From positions 141,096 to 205,095 of the forward strand of contig NZ_JAIUDA010000010.1 of assembly GCF_020179835.1 (NCBI RefSeq): a stretch of 64,000 bases of DNA, written 5' to 3'. The notes below the pieces were generated by a model, which had not been told where the DNA came from, did no database searches, and saw only the letters and a list, made by a program, of their open reading frames with translations. Positions 18,741 to 27,331 of the stretch are shown here, one piece after another. Both the position numbers and the translations under genes were made by a program. The DNA is from Pantoea sp. alder81 (GTDB lineage Bacteria; Pseudomonadota; Gammaproteobacteria; Enterobacterales; Enterobacteriaceae). Numbering within the stretch: position 1 is the first letter of the stretch; each line of letters starts with the position of its first letter.

Positions 18741-18866
18741 TATACCCGTCATACTTCGAGCGGCAGCTGCTGCGGCTGCGCGAGCTCACCTAAGACACTG
18801 ACTTCAGTCAGCGCCTGAAAATCAGCTCGTTTTTCGCCTTGCCGCCACTCGAATGATTGAGGGTAT
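18741..18866 (-). repeat. ERIC element, copy 1
   Basis: A 126-bp imperfect palindrome begins TATACCCGTCATACTTCGAG and ends CTCGAATGATTGAGGGTAT. Both the terminal inverted repeats and the interior (GACTGAAGTCAG, GGTGAGCTCG, GCAGCC) agree with the enterobacterial repetitive intergenic consensus, which is about 127 bp. It lies between divergent mrcA and hofM, ending 37 bp before the hofM start. Orientation is opposite to the other two copies. Confidence 0.85.
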
Positions 18867-18903
18867 CTCTTTTTTTACCTTAAAAGATAAGGAGATCGCG
18901 CAT

Positions 18904-19713
18904 ATGGCTTTTCAGCGCTGGCAAATTGGATTGGACATCCAAAACGGGCAACTCTGCGCCCTGGGCATTGAACGCCGACGTCATGGCTGGCAGTTACGCC
19001 ACTGGTGGCAACAACCGCTGCCGCACGATACGTTACGCAACGGCGTGTTGCAAACTACCCCACTGTTACAGGAGATGTTGACGCGCTGGCAGCGCCATCT
19101 GCCGAAACGCTATTCACTACGGGTTGGCTTGCCCCCGCAACTGGTGTTGCAGCGGACACTACCGCTGCCAGAAACCTCGCTCAGTGAACCGGCAATGAGC
19201 CGCTATGTGGCGTCTTCAGCACCGCGTCTGTTTCCGGTTGAGCCCGCCACGCTGTCGATTGACTACCGCTCGGCGCGAAATGCGACGCAACTGTGCATTA
19301 CGGCGGCACGACGTGAAGTGATTGCACAGTGGCTGGCGCCGTTAAAGCAGGCTGGCCTGCGGCCCGATGTCTTTGAACTAAGTAGCCTGGCGTTGACGCA
19401 AATCGCCATGCGCATGCCGCTGCATCGTGGACAACTTTTGATTCATCCTCTTAGCGATCACTGGCTGTGGACGTTAGCCGGTGAACCGGGCACCTCAGGC
19501 GCGGCCACAGAACCCTTAACGCTGGCGCAACTGCGTGAAACCTTCCCTCAGGCATCATCGATCTTTTGCACCTCGACCTTTAGCCTGGATGAACCCAGCG
19601 TGACGCAATGCCGACCGCTTTCATTGCTGCATTACCGGCAACCGCCCTTGCCGGCGCACGAAGGTGAGTTTGCCATCGCGCTGGGCCTGGCGCTGCGCCC
19701 GGAGGATGCATGA
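18904..19713 (+). CDS. hofM: PilM-like pilus/DNA-uptake assembly protein HofM
   Basis: HofM is the first gene of hofMNOPQ, the enterobacterial counterpart of the competence comABCDE / pilMNOPQ genes; in E. coli they are needed to use DNA as a nutrient. The 269-residue product has a PilM-type actin-like fold, with an N-terminal WQIGLDIQNGQLCALGIERR phosphate-1-like segment and RYVASSAPRLFPVEPATLSIDYR. E. coli HofM is about 259 residues. The start at 18904 has AAGGAG upstream; a longer frame would begin inside the ERIC element. The stop overlaps the hofN start. Confidence 0.85.
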   Translation: MAFQRWQIGLDIQNGQLCALGIERRRHGWQLRHWWQQPLPHDTLRNGVLQTTPLLQEMLTRWQRHLPKRYSLRVGLPPQLVLQRTLPLPETSLSEPAMSRYVASSAPRLFPVEPATLSIDYRSARNATQLCITAARREVIAQWLAPLKQAGLRPDVFELSSLALTQIAMRMPLHRGQLLIHPLSDHWLWTLAGEPGTSGAATEPLTLAQLRETFPQASSIFCTSTFSLDEPSVTQCRPLSLLHYRQPPLPAHEGEFAIALGLALRPEDA

Positions 19714-20255
19714 TGCTGGCCGTTAACTTATTGCCCTGGCGTATGCAGCTGCAGCAACGTCGCCGCCAGCAAAGTTTGACCCTGCTGGGATGTGTCCTAC
19801 TGGTTACCGGGATCATAGTGCTGACGCTCTGGTGGCGGGGCAGCGAGGCGCAGGGGCAGGGGCTGCGGGTGTTAGCCGATATCAGCCAACAGCATGAAGC
19901 GTTGCAACGGCAACTGGCGCAACAGCAATTGCTGATACAGCAACGCGATGAACTGCTACAGGCACAGCTTATTCGGCAGCAAAAAAAGGAGGAGCATCAG
20001 CGCTGGCAACAATTCTGGCAGCGCTTGCCCATGCTGATGCTGGACACGCTCTGGCTTAAGCGCGTTGAACGGCGCCGAAGTATCCTGCTGTTCGAAGGAC
20101 AGGCGCACAGCATGATGGCGGTTCAGGACTTTCGTCATCAACTGATGGGGCAGCCGCTATTTGCCACGGTTAAACCGGCTAGCGTGCAGCGCCAAACCGC
20201 TGGGCACTATCGCTTTGTCTTGCGCGCGCGGATGCAGGAGAACGTCAGTGAATGA
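19710..20255 (+). CDS. hofN: PilN-like inner-membrane protein HofN
   Basis: PilN-type proteins join PilM at the inner membrane through a short N-terminal tail. The 181-residue product begins MMLAVNLLPWR, carrying the PilN signature NLLPWR, then one TM (about 25-43), a Gln-rich coiled coil (about 60-100) and a small C-terminal periplasmic domain (FRHQLMGQPLFATVKPASVQ). It overlaps hofM by 4 bp and hofO by 8 bp, so the genes are translationally coupled. Confidence 0.85.
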   Translation: MMLAVNLLPWRMQLQQRRRQQSLTLLGCVLLVTGIIVLTLWWRGSEAQGQGLRVLADISQQHEALQRQLAQQQLLIQQRDELLQAQLIRQQKKEEHQRWQQFWQRLPMLMLDTLWLKRVERRRSILLFEGQAHSMMAVQDFRHQLMGQPLFATVKPASVQRQTAGHYRFVLRARMQENVSE

Positions 20256-20742
20256 TGTATTACAGCGCTGGATCGCGTTAGCCCTGATGTGGCGCATGGC
20301 TTGCCTGTTGGGCATGTCACTGCTTCTCCTGATACTGGCGTGGTGGGTTTTGCTGCGGCCGCAACAGCAGGTACGCGCGTCTCAATTACACCAGCAGGCG
20401 GCGATGTCACAACAGGTGATGCAGCGCCAGCAGCTGTTGGCTGCACGGCCTGCGATTAACGAACTGGAACTGGAAATCGCACGGTTGCAGCAGCCTGCGG
20501 TTGAAGTTGCTGAACAAGCCACGCTTGAAGCTCTGATTACCGCGCGCGGCGATCAACTGGAAAGCTGGCTGCCAGATAATCAGCCTCAGCAGTTACAGCT
20601 GCGACTCGGCTGGATGCAATTTGTTCCGCTGTTTTCTGAGCTGGCGCTGACGCGTCTGCCTGTGCCGCAGCGCTTTGAACTCAAAGAGGAGCAGGGAGCG
20701 CTGCACACGCAGCTGTGGCTGGAGGATGACAATGCGGAATAG
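20248..20742 (+). CDS. hofO: PilO-like inner-membrane protein HofO
   Basis: This 164-residue protein follows the PilO pattern: a short N-terminal tail, one TM (about 16-33, CLLGMSLLLLILAWWVLL), a Gln-rich coiled coil, and a small periplasmic domain. I chose the GTG at 20248 because AGGAG lies 7 bases upstream and it overlaps the hofN stop by 8 bp. An upstream ATG at 20161 in the same frame would place an unrelated Arg/Cys-rich extension inside hofN. Function within the hof apparatus is inferred from position and architecture. Confidence 0.8.
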   Translation: MNDVLQRWIALALMWRMACLLGMSLLLLILAWWVLLRPQQQVRASQLHQQAAMSQQVMQRQQLLAARPAINELELEIARLQQPAVEVAEQATLEALITARGDQLESWLPDNQPQQLQLRLGWMQFVPLFSELALTRLPVPQRFELKEEQGALHTQLWLEDDNAE

Positions 20743-21112
20743 TGCCTGGCTGGTATTGCTGTGGAGCGGTTTTGCCCTGGCCCGCGATCCCTTTCAACCA
20801 CAGGCGGATGTGCAATGCCTAATGCAGGTGGCTGAACCGGATGGCTGGCGATTGCAGGGCATTATCGGCACCCCCACGCGCTATGTCGCCTGGCTCCGTT
20901 CGCCAGAAGGAAAAAATCATCGGCTGGGTCTTTCGGCTCTATTACCGCGCTCAAGCTGGCAGGTGGCAGAGCTGACGGCGAATCGCATTACCTTGCATGT
21001 CGCGCAAAGCTGCCCACCACAGCAAATCACCTGGTCAATAAAAGGAGGATATTATGAAATGGATGGCCCTGATGCTTTGCCTGAGTTTGAGCCTGCCCCT
21101 GCAGGCAAATGA
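20732..21112 (+). CDS. hofP: PilP-like protein HofP
   Basis: This 126-residue protein has an N-terminal signal (MRNSAWLVLLWSGFALA) followed by RDPFQPQ, the conserved start of PilP-type mature domains, and a short beta-rich region (WRLQGIIGTPTRYVAWLRSPEG). The ATG at 20732 has GGAGG six bases upstream; the ATG at 20726 abuts the same sequence and is less likely. It overlaps hofO by 11 bp. Its last 59 bp overlap the beginning of hofQ in another frame. Confidence 0.8.
   Translation: MRNSAWLVLLWSGFALARDPFQPQADVQCLMQVAEPDGWRLQGIIGTPTRYVAWLRSPEGKNHRLGLSALLPRSSWQVAELTANRITLHVAQSCPPQQITWSIKGGYYEMDGPDALPEFEPAPAGK
21041..21048 (+). promoter_or_regulatory. Strong ribosome-binding site of hofQ inside hofP
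   Basis: AAAGGAGG lies 5 bases upstream of the hofQ ATG at 21054 and inside the hofP coding region. It fixes the hofQ start despite the 59-bp overlap. Confidence 0.75.
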
Positions 21113-22313
21113 AGATCGCTTAAGCCTGGTGTTTGATGATGCCCCTGTTGAACGTATTTTGCAGGCGCTGGCAGATTATCAACAAACCAACCTGCTAATT
21201 GCACCCGGCGTTGAAGGGCGCTTATCACTGCGCCTGGAAAATGTCGGATGGGAGCGCGCACTGGCGCTGGTGACCCGGCTGGCAAAACTGACCGTGGTGC
21301 AGGAAGAGGGGGTGCTGCTGGTTTATCCCGAAAGCTGGCAACAGATGCAGGTGCAACAGGCGAAAACAGAACACGAAGAGAGGCAACAGCAGGTTCCCCT
21401 CGAACAGCAGTCCGTCACGCTGCATTACGCCAATGCCGGCGATGTCTATCGTAGTCTGCAAGCGGAGCGCTCACTCCTCACTCCACGTGGCAGTGTGACG
21501 GTCGATAGCCGTACCAACAGCTTGTTGCTGCGTGACACCGCCGCTGCATTGCGTGACGCCACGCGCTGGTTGCGTGCGCTGGATATGCCGCTCGAACAGG
21601 TCGAGTTGTCTGCCCACATCATCACCATCAATGAAGAACATCTGCGTGAGTTGGGAGTGAACTGGCACACCGCACCGGTCCAAAGTGTGACGGCGGCATT
21701 GCATCATCCACAGCTGGAGATCCCATTGGCCGTGAATAATCCTGCATTGCGTGCCGGTGTTACGCTGGGTCAGGTCAGTGGCGGATTGCTGAATCTGGAG
21801 CTCAGTGCGCTGGAGCAGGAAAACCAAATCGAAATCATCGCCAGCCCGCGGCTTTTTACTTCTCATCAGCAAACCGCTTCCATCAAGCAGGGCACCGAGA
21901 TTCCTTACGAGGTGAAGTCGGGTAGCAGTGGTGCAACGGCGATTGAGTTCAAAGAGGCGGTGTTAGGGATGGAAGTGACGCCGGTGGTGCTGGGGAATGG
22001 ACGGATTCAGCTAAAACTGCGCTTAAGCCAAAACATGCCAGGGCGCAGCCTGAACGTGGGCGAAAGCAATGTGCTGAGTATTGATAAGCAGGAGATTGAA
22101 ACGCAGGTGACGCTGCGTGATGGCGAAACGTTGGCGCTGGGCGGCATTTTTCAGCAGCAGCGCATGCAGACTGAACAGCGGGTGCCGTGGCTGGGTGAAA
22201 TGCCTTTGTTGGGGAATCTGTTTCGTCAGCAAACCAAAGAACATAAAAAGAAGGAGTTGGTGATCTTCATTACCCCCAGACTGGTCAGGGAAGCAGCGCT
22301 TACAGCCGGATAA
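21054..22313 (+). CDS. hofQ: Secretin-like outer-membrane DNA-uptake protein HofQ
   Basis: HofQ is the secretin of the hof cluster, the ComE/PilQ counterpart through which DNA is thought to cross the outer membrane. The 419-residue product has a Sec signal (about residues 1-18, ending LQA), an N-terminal STN-like domain (LSLVFDDAPVERILQALADYQ), an N1-type domain (LHYANAGDVYRSLQ, VDSRTNSLLLRDT), and the C-terminal secretin core. The core includes IIASPRLFTSHQQTASIKQGTEIPY, ETQVTLRDGETLALGGIFQ and VPWLGEMPLLGNLFR. E. coli HofQ is about 412 residues. Confidence 0.92.
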   Translation: MKWMALMLCLSLSLPLQANEDRLSLVFDDAPVERILQALADYQQTNLLIAPGVEGRLSLRLENVGWERALALVTRLAKLTVVQEEGVLLVYPESWQQMQVQQAKTEHEERQQQVPLEQQSVTLHYANAGDVYRSLQAERSLLTPRGSVTVDSRTNSLLLRDTAAALRDATRWLRALDMPLEQVELSAHIITINEEHLRELGVNWHTAPVQSVTAALHHPQLEIPLAVNNPALRAGVTLGQVSGGLLNLELSALEQENQIEIIASPRLFTSHQQTASIKQGTEIPYEVKSGSSGATAIEFKEAVLGMEVTPVVLGNGRIQLKLRLSQNMPGRSLNVGESNVLSIDKQEIETQVTLRDGETLALGGIFQQQRMQTEQRVPWLGEMPLLGNLFRQQTKEHKKKELVIFITPRLVREAALTAG

Positions 22314-22795
22314 AGCGGAAAATTCACTCTGATTTGCCATCTGCGTTGACGCAGGGCAGGAATTAGCTTACAAGGTTTAGCGATTTTTAAAACGGTGTAG
22401 CGGAACGCGGCAGGATAACCTTCCGATGGGCGTCAGTCACAAGCGATACTGACGTCAGAATATATTTTCCCTAAATAATTCGAGTTAATGCACGGCGGTG
22501 AAAGCGTTAATTCCTAAGCTTATATCTGTAAGTTTCAGGGACGCGAAAACACGGCCAGCGCGCATGTAGCTTGAAGTGTGAGGGAAAACAGGAGGGGCGT
22601 TACCGTCTCGCGAACCACAGACCGGTCCTGTTACAAGGTCGCCGGGGGCAATTTATTCGGTTGCCAAACGGCCATGAGTGTTGAGATAATTTTCCGTCTG
22701 ACTCTTGTTAATGCTCATGAGGTCTCAGTTCCTGTCCCGCCAGCACTATGCTGAACGCGGGGTATCATCAACGAATTCTTAGTAATACCGATAAA
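22314..22795 (+). promoter_or_regulatory. hofQ-aroK intergenic region
   Basis: This 482-bp gap has no supported gene. It contains the inverted repeat CGTCAGT/ACTGACG (22431-22437 and 22448-22454), an eroded ERIC copy (about 22465-22588) and the aroK leader. An ATG at 22748 is in frame with aroK but the family start is 22796. Confidence 0.5.
22465..22588 (+). repeat. Eroded ERIC element, copy 3
   Basis: One end reads CCCTAAATAATTCGAGTT (22469-22486) and the other TTGAAGTGTGAGGG (22571-22584). Both match the ERIC terminal repeats with a few changes, at nearly the same spacing as in copy 2 (95 against 98 bp between the shared cores). The interior is diverged. It is in the same orientation as copy 2. 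Confidence 0.6.
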
Positions 22796-23317
22796 ATGGC
22801 AGAGAAACGCAATATCTTTCTGGTTGGGCCGATGGGTGCCGGCAAAAGCACTATTGGTCGTCAGTTAGCTCAGCAACTCAATATGGAATTTTTCGATTCC
22901 GATCAGGAAATTGAGCGACGTACCGGAGCGGATGTAGGCTGGGTATTTGATGTGGAAGGCGAAGACGGTTTCCGCGATCGCGAAGAAAAGATCATTAATG
23001 AACTCACCGAGAAGCAAGGCATTGTCCTGGCGACTGGTGGTGGTTCAGTCAAATCCCGTGAAACCCGCAATCGTCTCTCCGCCCGCGGCGTGGTCGTTTA
23101 TCTTGAAACCACCATCGAAAAGCAACTTGCTCGTACGCAGCGTGATAAAAAACGTCCGCTGTTGCAGGTTGAAGAGCCGCCGCGCGAAGTACTGGAAGCT
23201 TTAGCTGGCGAACGTAATCCACTTTATGAAGAGATCGCTGACGTCACCATTCGCACTGATGATCAAAGTGCAAAAGTTGTCGCCAATCAGATCATCAACA
23301 TGCTGGAAAAAAATTAA
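22796..23317 (+). CDS. aroK: Shikimate kinase I
   Basis: AroK phosphorylates shikimate to shikimate 3-phosphate in the chorismate pathway. The 173-residue product equals the E. coli length. It shows the P-loop GPMGAGKST, shikimate-binding DSDQEIERRTGADVGWVF and FRDREEKII, the GGG motif ATGGGSVK, and the lid RTQRDKKRPLL. The start MAEKRN at 22796 is the family start. It is followed at 39 bp by aroB. Confidence 0.97.
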   Translation: MAEKRNIFLVGPMGAGKSTIGRQLAQQLNMEFFDSDQEIERRTGADVGWVFDVEGEDGFRDREEKIINELTEKQGIVLATGGGSVKSRETRNRLSARGVVVYLETTIEKQLARTQRDKKRPLLQVEEPPREVLEALAGERNPLYEEIADVTIRTDDQSAKVVANQIINMLEKN

Positions 23318-23356
23318 TCCAGCGCCCTGACGGCTCAGCAATAGGTATCGGTCATC

Positions 23357-24445
23357 ATGGAGAAGATCACTGTCTCACTCGGGGATCGTAGTTACCCCAT
23401 CACCATCGCTGCCGGACTGTTTAACGATCCGGCTTCTTTTTGGCCGCTAAAAGCAGGCGATAATGCCATGCTGGTGACCAATGAGACGCTTGCACCGATT
23501 TACCTCGACAAGCTATCAGCACTGCTTTCGCAGGCGGGCGTGAAGGTGGATCAGGTGATTTTGCCTGATGGTGAAAAGTACAAGACGCTCGCTGTGATGG
23601 ACGATGTCTTCACCGCGCTGCTGCAGAAACCGCATGGACGTGATACCACGCTGATTGCGCTCGGCGGCGGTGTAATTGGTGATCTCACTGGATTTGCCGC
23701 TGCGAGCTATCAACGTGGTGTGCGCTTTATCCAGGTGCCGACAACGCTGCTGTCTCAGGTCGATTCTTCGGTAGGCGGTAAAACAGCCGTCAACCATCCG
23801 CTGGGCAAAAACATGATTGGTGCCTTCTACCAGCCTGCATCTGTGGTGGTTGATACCGATTGCCTTGCTACGCTGCCGGCGCGCGAATTGGCGTCCGGTC
23901 TGGCGGAAGTGATCAAATACGGCATTATTCTCGATGGGGAATTCTTCCAGTGGCTGGAGCAGAATCTTGATGCTCTGCTGGCACTGGATCAGCAAGCCCT
24001 GGCCTACTGCATCCGTCGCTGCTGTGAACTCAAAGCTGAAGTGGTCGCCGCCGATGAGCGTGAAAACGGTCAACGCGCGCTGCTTAATCTGGGCCATACT
24101 TTTGGTCATGCGATTGAAGCGCACATGGGCTATGGCAACTGGCTGCACGGCGAAGCGATTGCGGCAGGTATGGTGATGGCTGCACGAACCGCTGAACGGC
24201 TAGGTCAGTTCTCATCGACGGATACCGATCGCATTATCGCGCTCTTTTTGCGTGCCGGTTTGCCGGTGCATGGCCCAGCAAGCATGAAAGCAGAAGAGTA
24301 TCTTCCGCACATGATGCGCGATAAAAAAGTGCTGGCGGGTGAAATGCGTTTGGTGCTGCCTCTCGCAATTGGCCGCTCTGAAGTGCGCGCAGGTGTGGCT
24401 CATGATATGGTGCTGGCTGCGATTAACGATTGTATAAAATACTGA
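23357..24445 (+). CDS. aroB: 3-Dehydroquinate synthase
   Basis: AroB converts DAHP to 3-dehydroquinate, the second step of the shikimate pathway, using NAD and a divalent metal. The 362-residue product (E. coli 362) contains the NAD-binding GGGVIGDLTGFAAASYQRGV, the VPTTLLSQVDSSVGGKTAVNHP active-site loop, and metal ligands in EVIKYG, LGHTFGHAIE and LHGEAIAAGM. The stop codon is only 2 bp from an ERIC element that separates it from damX. Confidence 0.98.
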   Translation: MEKITVSLGDRSYPITIAAGLFNDPASFWPLKAGDNAMLVTNETLAPIYLDKLSALLSQAGVKVDQVILPDGEKYKTLAVMDDVFTALLQKPHGRDTTLIALGGGVIGDLTGFAAASYQRGVRFIQVPTTLLSQVDSSVGGKTAVNHPLGKNMIGAFYQPASVVVDTDCLATLPARELASGLAEVIKYGIILDGEFFQWLEQNLDALLALDQQALAYCIRRCCELKAEVVAADERENGQRALLNLGHTFGHAIEAHMGYGNWLHGEAIAAGMVMAARTAERLGQFSSTDTDRIIALFLRAGLPVHGPASMKAEEYLPHMMRDKKVLAGEMRLVLPLAIGRSEVRAGVAHDMVLAAINDCIKY

Positions 24446-24447
24446 AG

Positions 24448-24572
24448 ATATCCTGAGTAATTCGAGTTGCAGCAAGGTGGTCATCACAAGCTTTCCAGAG
24501 GCTGATATGCGTCAGCGACGGGATGATTGAGGAGTGCCGCCAGTGCCGCTTCAGTTTGAAGTATGACGGGTA
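24448..24572 (+). repeat. ERIC element, copy 2
   Basis: This 125-bp element begins ATATCCTGAGTAATTCGAGT and ends TTTGAAGTATGACGGGTA, the reverse orientation of copy 1. The interior shares GCTGA(N)5GTCAG with it. It starts 2 bp after the aroB stop and ends 57 bp before damX, so the aroKB-damX transcript would carry its folded RNA. Confidence 0.82.
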
Positions 24573-24629
24573 GAGCAGTGAGTGGTGATGCGGTGCGTGG
24601 GAAGCGTGCCGTTTTACGGAGGAGGCTAG

Positions 24630-25673
24630 ATGGATGAGTTCAAACCGGAAGACGAGTTAAAACCTGATGCCAGTGACCGCCGTCCAACGCGGCCTCGCAA
24701 AACGTCTTCTGCGCCGAAAGCGAAGGTACCTGTTTCTCGTCAACATATGATGATGGGGATCGGCATCCTGGTTCTGCTGTTGGTGGTGCTGGGTATCGGT
24801 TCGGCATTGACCGGTCCGGATGAGAAGAAACCCGCAGCAACTACGGCCAGCAATGGTAACGCGGCGCCGACGGCAACCGGCGGTGAAAAGAACATCGACC
24901 TTTCCGGTTCGACGTCCATGAGCGGCCAGCAAAACGCCACGCCTTCAGCGGAAGGAAGCGCACCACAGACGCCAGCTTCATCATCCTCGCCAGCAGGCAG
25001 CGATCCCAACTCGATTTCAATGCCAGCGGTGTCTTCAACGCCGACGCAGGCTGCGCCTGTCGATACGCCAGCCAACCAGCAACGTGTGACGCTGCCGGGC
25101 GATCTCAACAGCGCGTTGAGCAACCAGCAAGGCCAGGTTGATAACGCTGCACAGGGTGCACAAGGCAACAGTTCATTGCCTACCGCGCCTGCTACGGTGA
25201 GCGGTAACGGTAAAGCGATAACGCCTCCGGCTATGCGCTCTGAAACGCCTGCTCGTACCAATAGCAATGGCTCGCGTGAAGCGCACAGCAACACCGGACA
25301 CAAAGCGCCAGCAACGTCGAAACCCGCAGCTGTAGCTAAAGAGAGCAAAACCCATACCACCGCCGCACACAATGCGCCGGTGAGCGCCAGCAGCGGTGCC
25401 AGTAAGTCACTGCCAACCGGTGGCAGCTACACGCTGCAGCTGAGCGGTGCGTCGAAAGAAGAGAGCCTGAATGCCTGGGCGAAGAAACAAAATCTGAGCG
25501 GTTATCACGTGTATAAAACCACGCGTAATGGTCAGCCCTGGTATGTGTTGGTGAGCGGCGCTTACGCCACGCCAGCCGATGCTAAACGCGCAGTGGCGTC
25601 ATTGCCTGCTGAAGTGCGTGCGGCGAATCCGTGGGTTAAACCGCTGAGTCAGGTGAAGAAAGAAAGTCAGTAA
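24630..25673 (+). CDS. damX: Cell-division SPOR-domain protein DamX
   Basis: DamX is a bitopic inner-membrane protein recruited to the septal ring through a peptidoglycan-binding SPOR domain. The 347-residue product has a charged cytoplasmic tail, one TM (about 41-60), a long Ala/Ser/Thr/Pro/Asn-rich linker (about 65-260) and a C-terminal SPOR domain starting GSYTLQLSGAS and including WYVLVSGAYATPADAK. It is shorter than E. coli DamX (about 428) mainly in the linker. The start at 24630 follows GGAGGC. Confidence 0.94.
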   Translation: MDEFKPEDELKPDASDRRPTRPRKTSSAPKAKVPVSRQHMMMGIGILVLLLVVLGIGSALTGPDEKKPAATTASNGNAAPTATGGEKNIDLSGSTSMSGQQNATPSAEGSAPQTPASSSSPAGSDPNSISMPAVSSTPTQAAPVDTPANQQRVTLPGDLNSALSNQQGQVDNAAQGAQGNSSLPTAPATVSGNGKAITPPAMRSETPARTNSNGSREAHSNTGHKAPATSKPAAVAKESKTHTTAAHNAPVSASSGASKSLPTGGSYTLQLSGASKEESLNAWAKKQNLSGYHVYKTTRNGQPWYVLVSGAYATPADAKRAVASLPAEVRAANPWVKPLSQVKKESQ

Positions 25674-25769
25674 TTGATGTGGGGCTGCGATCGTGTGGCC
25701 CCGTTTAAAGCGCAGAGCTGCTGTCGGTTCCACCACAGCCAATAATTAAGATGTAATAACCACGACAGC

Positions 25770-26582
25770 ATGAAGAAAAATCGCGCTTTCCTTAAATGGG
25801 CCGGAGGGAAATACCCGCTGCTTGACGATATCCGTCGTCATTTGCCACAAGGTGACTGTTTAGTCGAACCTTTTGTGGGTGCCGGTTCCGTGTTCCTCAA
25901 CACCGATTATGACCGCTATCACCTGGCGGACATCAACGGTGACCTGATCAATCTCTATAACATCGTCAAAAACCGCACGGCTGAGTTCATCGAAGACGCG
26001 CGGCAGCTGTTCACGCCTGAAGGTAATATCGCAGAGACCTATTACGCGCAACGTCTGGCCTTTAACGCCAGCAAAGATGAATATCAGCGCGCACTGCTGT
26101 TTCTCTATCTCAATCGCCATGGCTATAACGGTTTGTGCCGTTACAATCTGCGCGGTGAGTTTAATGTGCCTTTTGGTCGTTATCGCAAACCTTACTTTCC
26201 GGAAGCGGAGCTGTTGTGGTTTGCCGAACGGGCGCAAAAAGCGACCTTTGTCTGTGAATCGTACGATGTTACTCTGAACAACGCCCTTGCTGGCTCAGTG
26301 GTTTATTGCGATCCGCCGTATGCGCCCTTATCGGCGACGGCGAACTTTACCGCATACCACACCAACAGCTTTAGTCTGCGCGAGCAGCAGCATCTGGCCG
26401 AGCTGGCCAACAAACTGGCCTATGAAAACAGCATACCGGTGCTGATTTCCAACCATGACACGCTGCTGACGCGTGAGTGGTATCAGAATGCGGTTTTACA
26501 CGTAGTCAAAGCCCGGCGTTCCATCAGCCGAAGCATAAGTGGTCGCACTCAGGTTGACGAACTGCTGGCGCTTTTCCGCTAG
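25770..26582 (+). CDS. dam: DNA adenine methylase Dam
   Basis: Dam methylates adenine in GATC and so directs mismatch repair, replication timing and regulation. The 270-residue product carries motif I FLKWAGGKYPLL and VEPFVGAGSVFLN, the catalytic motif IV DPPY in VYCDPPYAPLS, and the target-recognition region RYNLRGEFNVPFGRY. It lies between damX and rpe, the E. coli order. Confidence 0.98.
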   Translation: MKKNRAFLKWAGGKYPLLDDIRRHLPQGDCLVEPFVGAGSVFLNTDYDRYHLADINGDLINLYNIVKNRTAEFIEDARQLFTPEGNIAETYYAQRLAFNASKDEYQRALLFLYLNRHGYNGLCRYNLRGEFNVPFGRYRKPYFPEAELLWFAERAQKATFVCESYDVTLNNALAGSVVYCDPPYAPLSATANFTAYHTNSFSLREQQHLAELANKLAYENSIPVLISNHDTLLTREWYQNAVLHVVKARRSISRSISGRTQVDELLALFR

Positions 26583-26647
26583 CCTGTTTCGTCCGCGACC
26601 AACGCATTACGCCAGCTCAGGCTGGCGCACAAAATTGGGAGAATCGG

Positions 26648-27331
26648 ATGAAACAATTTTTGCTGGCCCCTTCAATTCTTGCTGCTGACTTTGCTCGCCT
26701 GGGCGAAGATACCGCGAAAGCGCTGGCGGCAGGGGGGGATGTGGTGCATTTCGACGTGATGGATAACCACTATGTGCCCAACCTGACCATGGGACCGATG
26801 GTGCTGAAAGCACTGCGCGACTATGGCATTACGGCACCGATTGATGTGCATCTGATGGTCAAACCGGTCGATGCGCTGATCCCAGAGTTCGCCAAAGCGG
26901 GCGCGACCTACATTACCTTCCATCCTGAAGCCAGTGAGCATGTTGATCGCACGCTGCAACTGATCAAAGAGCACGGCTGTAAAGCAGGCCTGGTGTTCAA
27001 TCCAGCCACGCCTCTCGATTACCTCGACTATGTGATGGATAAACTCGACATCATTCTGCTGATGTCAGTGAACCCTGGCTTTGGCGGCCAATCCTTTATT
27101 CCTGGCACGCTGGACAAACTGCGTCAGGCGCGTCGTCTGATTGATCAGAGCGGCTATAACATCCGTCTGGAAGTGGACGGTGGCGTGAAGATTGACAACA
27201 TCGGTCAGATCGCGGCAGCAGGTGCGGATATGTTTGTGGCCGGTTCTGCGATCTTCGGTCACCCCGATTACAAAAAAGTGATCGACGAAATGCGCGGCGA
27301 ACTGGAGAAAGTTAATGGCTCATTTCACTGA
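26648..27331 (+). CDS. rpe: Ribulose-phosphate 3-epimerase
   Basis: Rpe interconverts ribulose 5-phosphate and xylulose 5-phosphate in the pentose phosphate pathway. The 227-residue TIM barrel shows LAPSILAADFARLGED, the metal/catalytic segments VVHFDVMDNHYVPNLT and DVHLMV, SVNPGFGGQSFI, and the C-terminal EVDGGVK with the phosphate-binding VAGSAIFG. Its 3' end overlaps the gph start by 17 bp. Confidence 0.98.
   Translation: MKQFLLAPSILAADFARLGEDTAKALAAGGDVVHFDVMDNHYVPNLTMGPMVLKALRDYGITAPIDVHLMVKPVDALIPEFAKAGATYITFHPEASEHVDRTLQLIKEHGCKAGLVFNPATPLDYLDYVMDKLDIILLMSVNPGFGGQSFIPGTLDKLRQARRLIDQSGYNIRLEVDGGVKIDNIGQIAAAGADMFVAGSAIFGHPDYKKVIDEMRGELEKVNGSFH

Noticed and set aside
24740..25372. 210-codon open frame antisense to damX
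   Set aside because: It mirrors the Ala/Ser/Pro-rich DamX linker; composition is Cys/Val/Ala-biased and no ribosome-binding site or motif is present.
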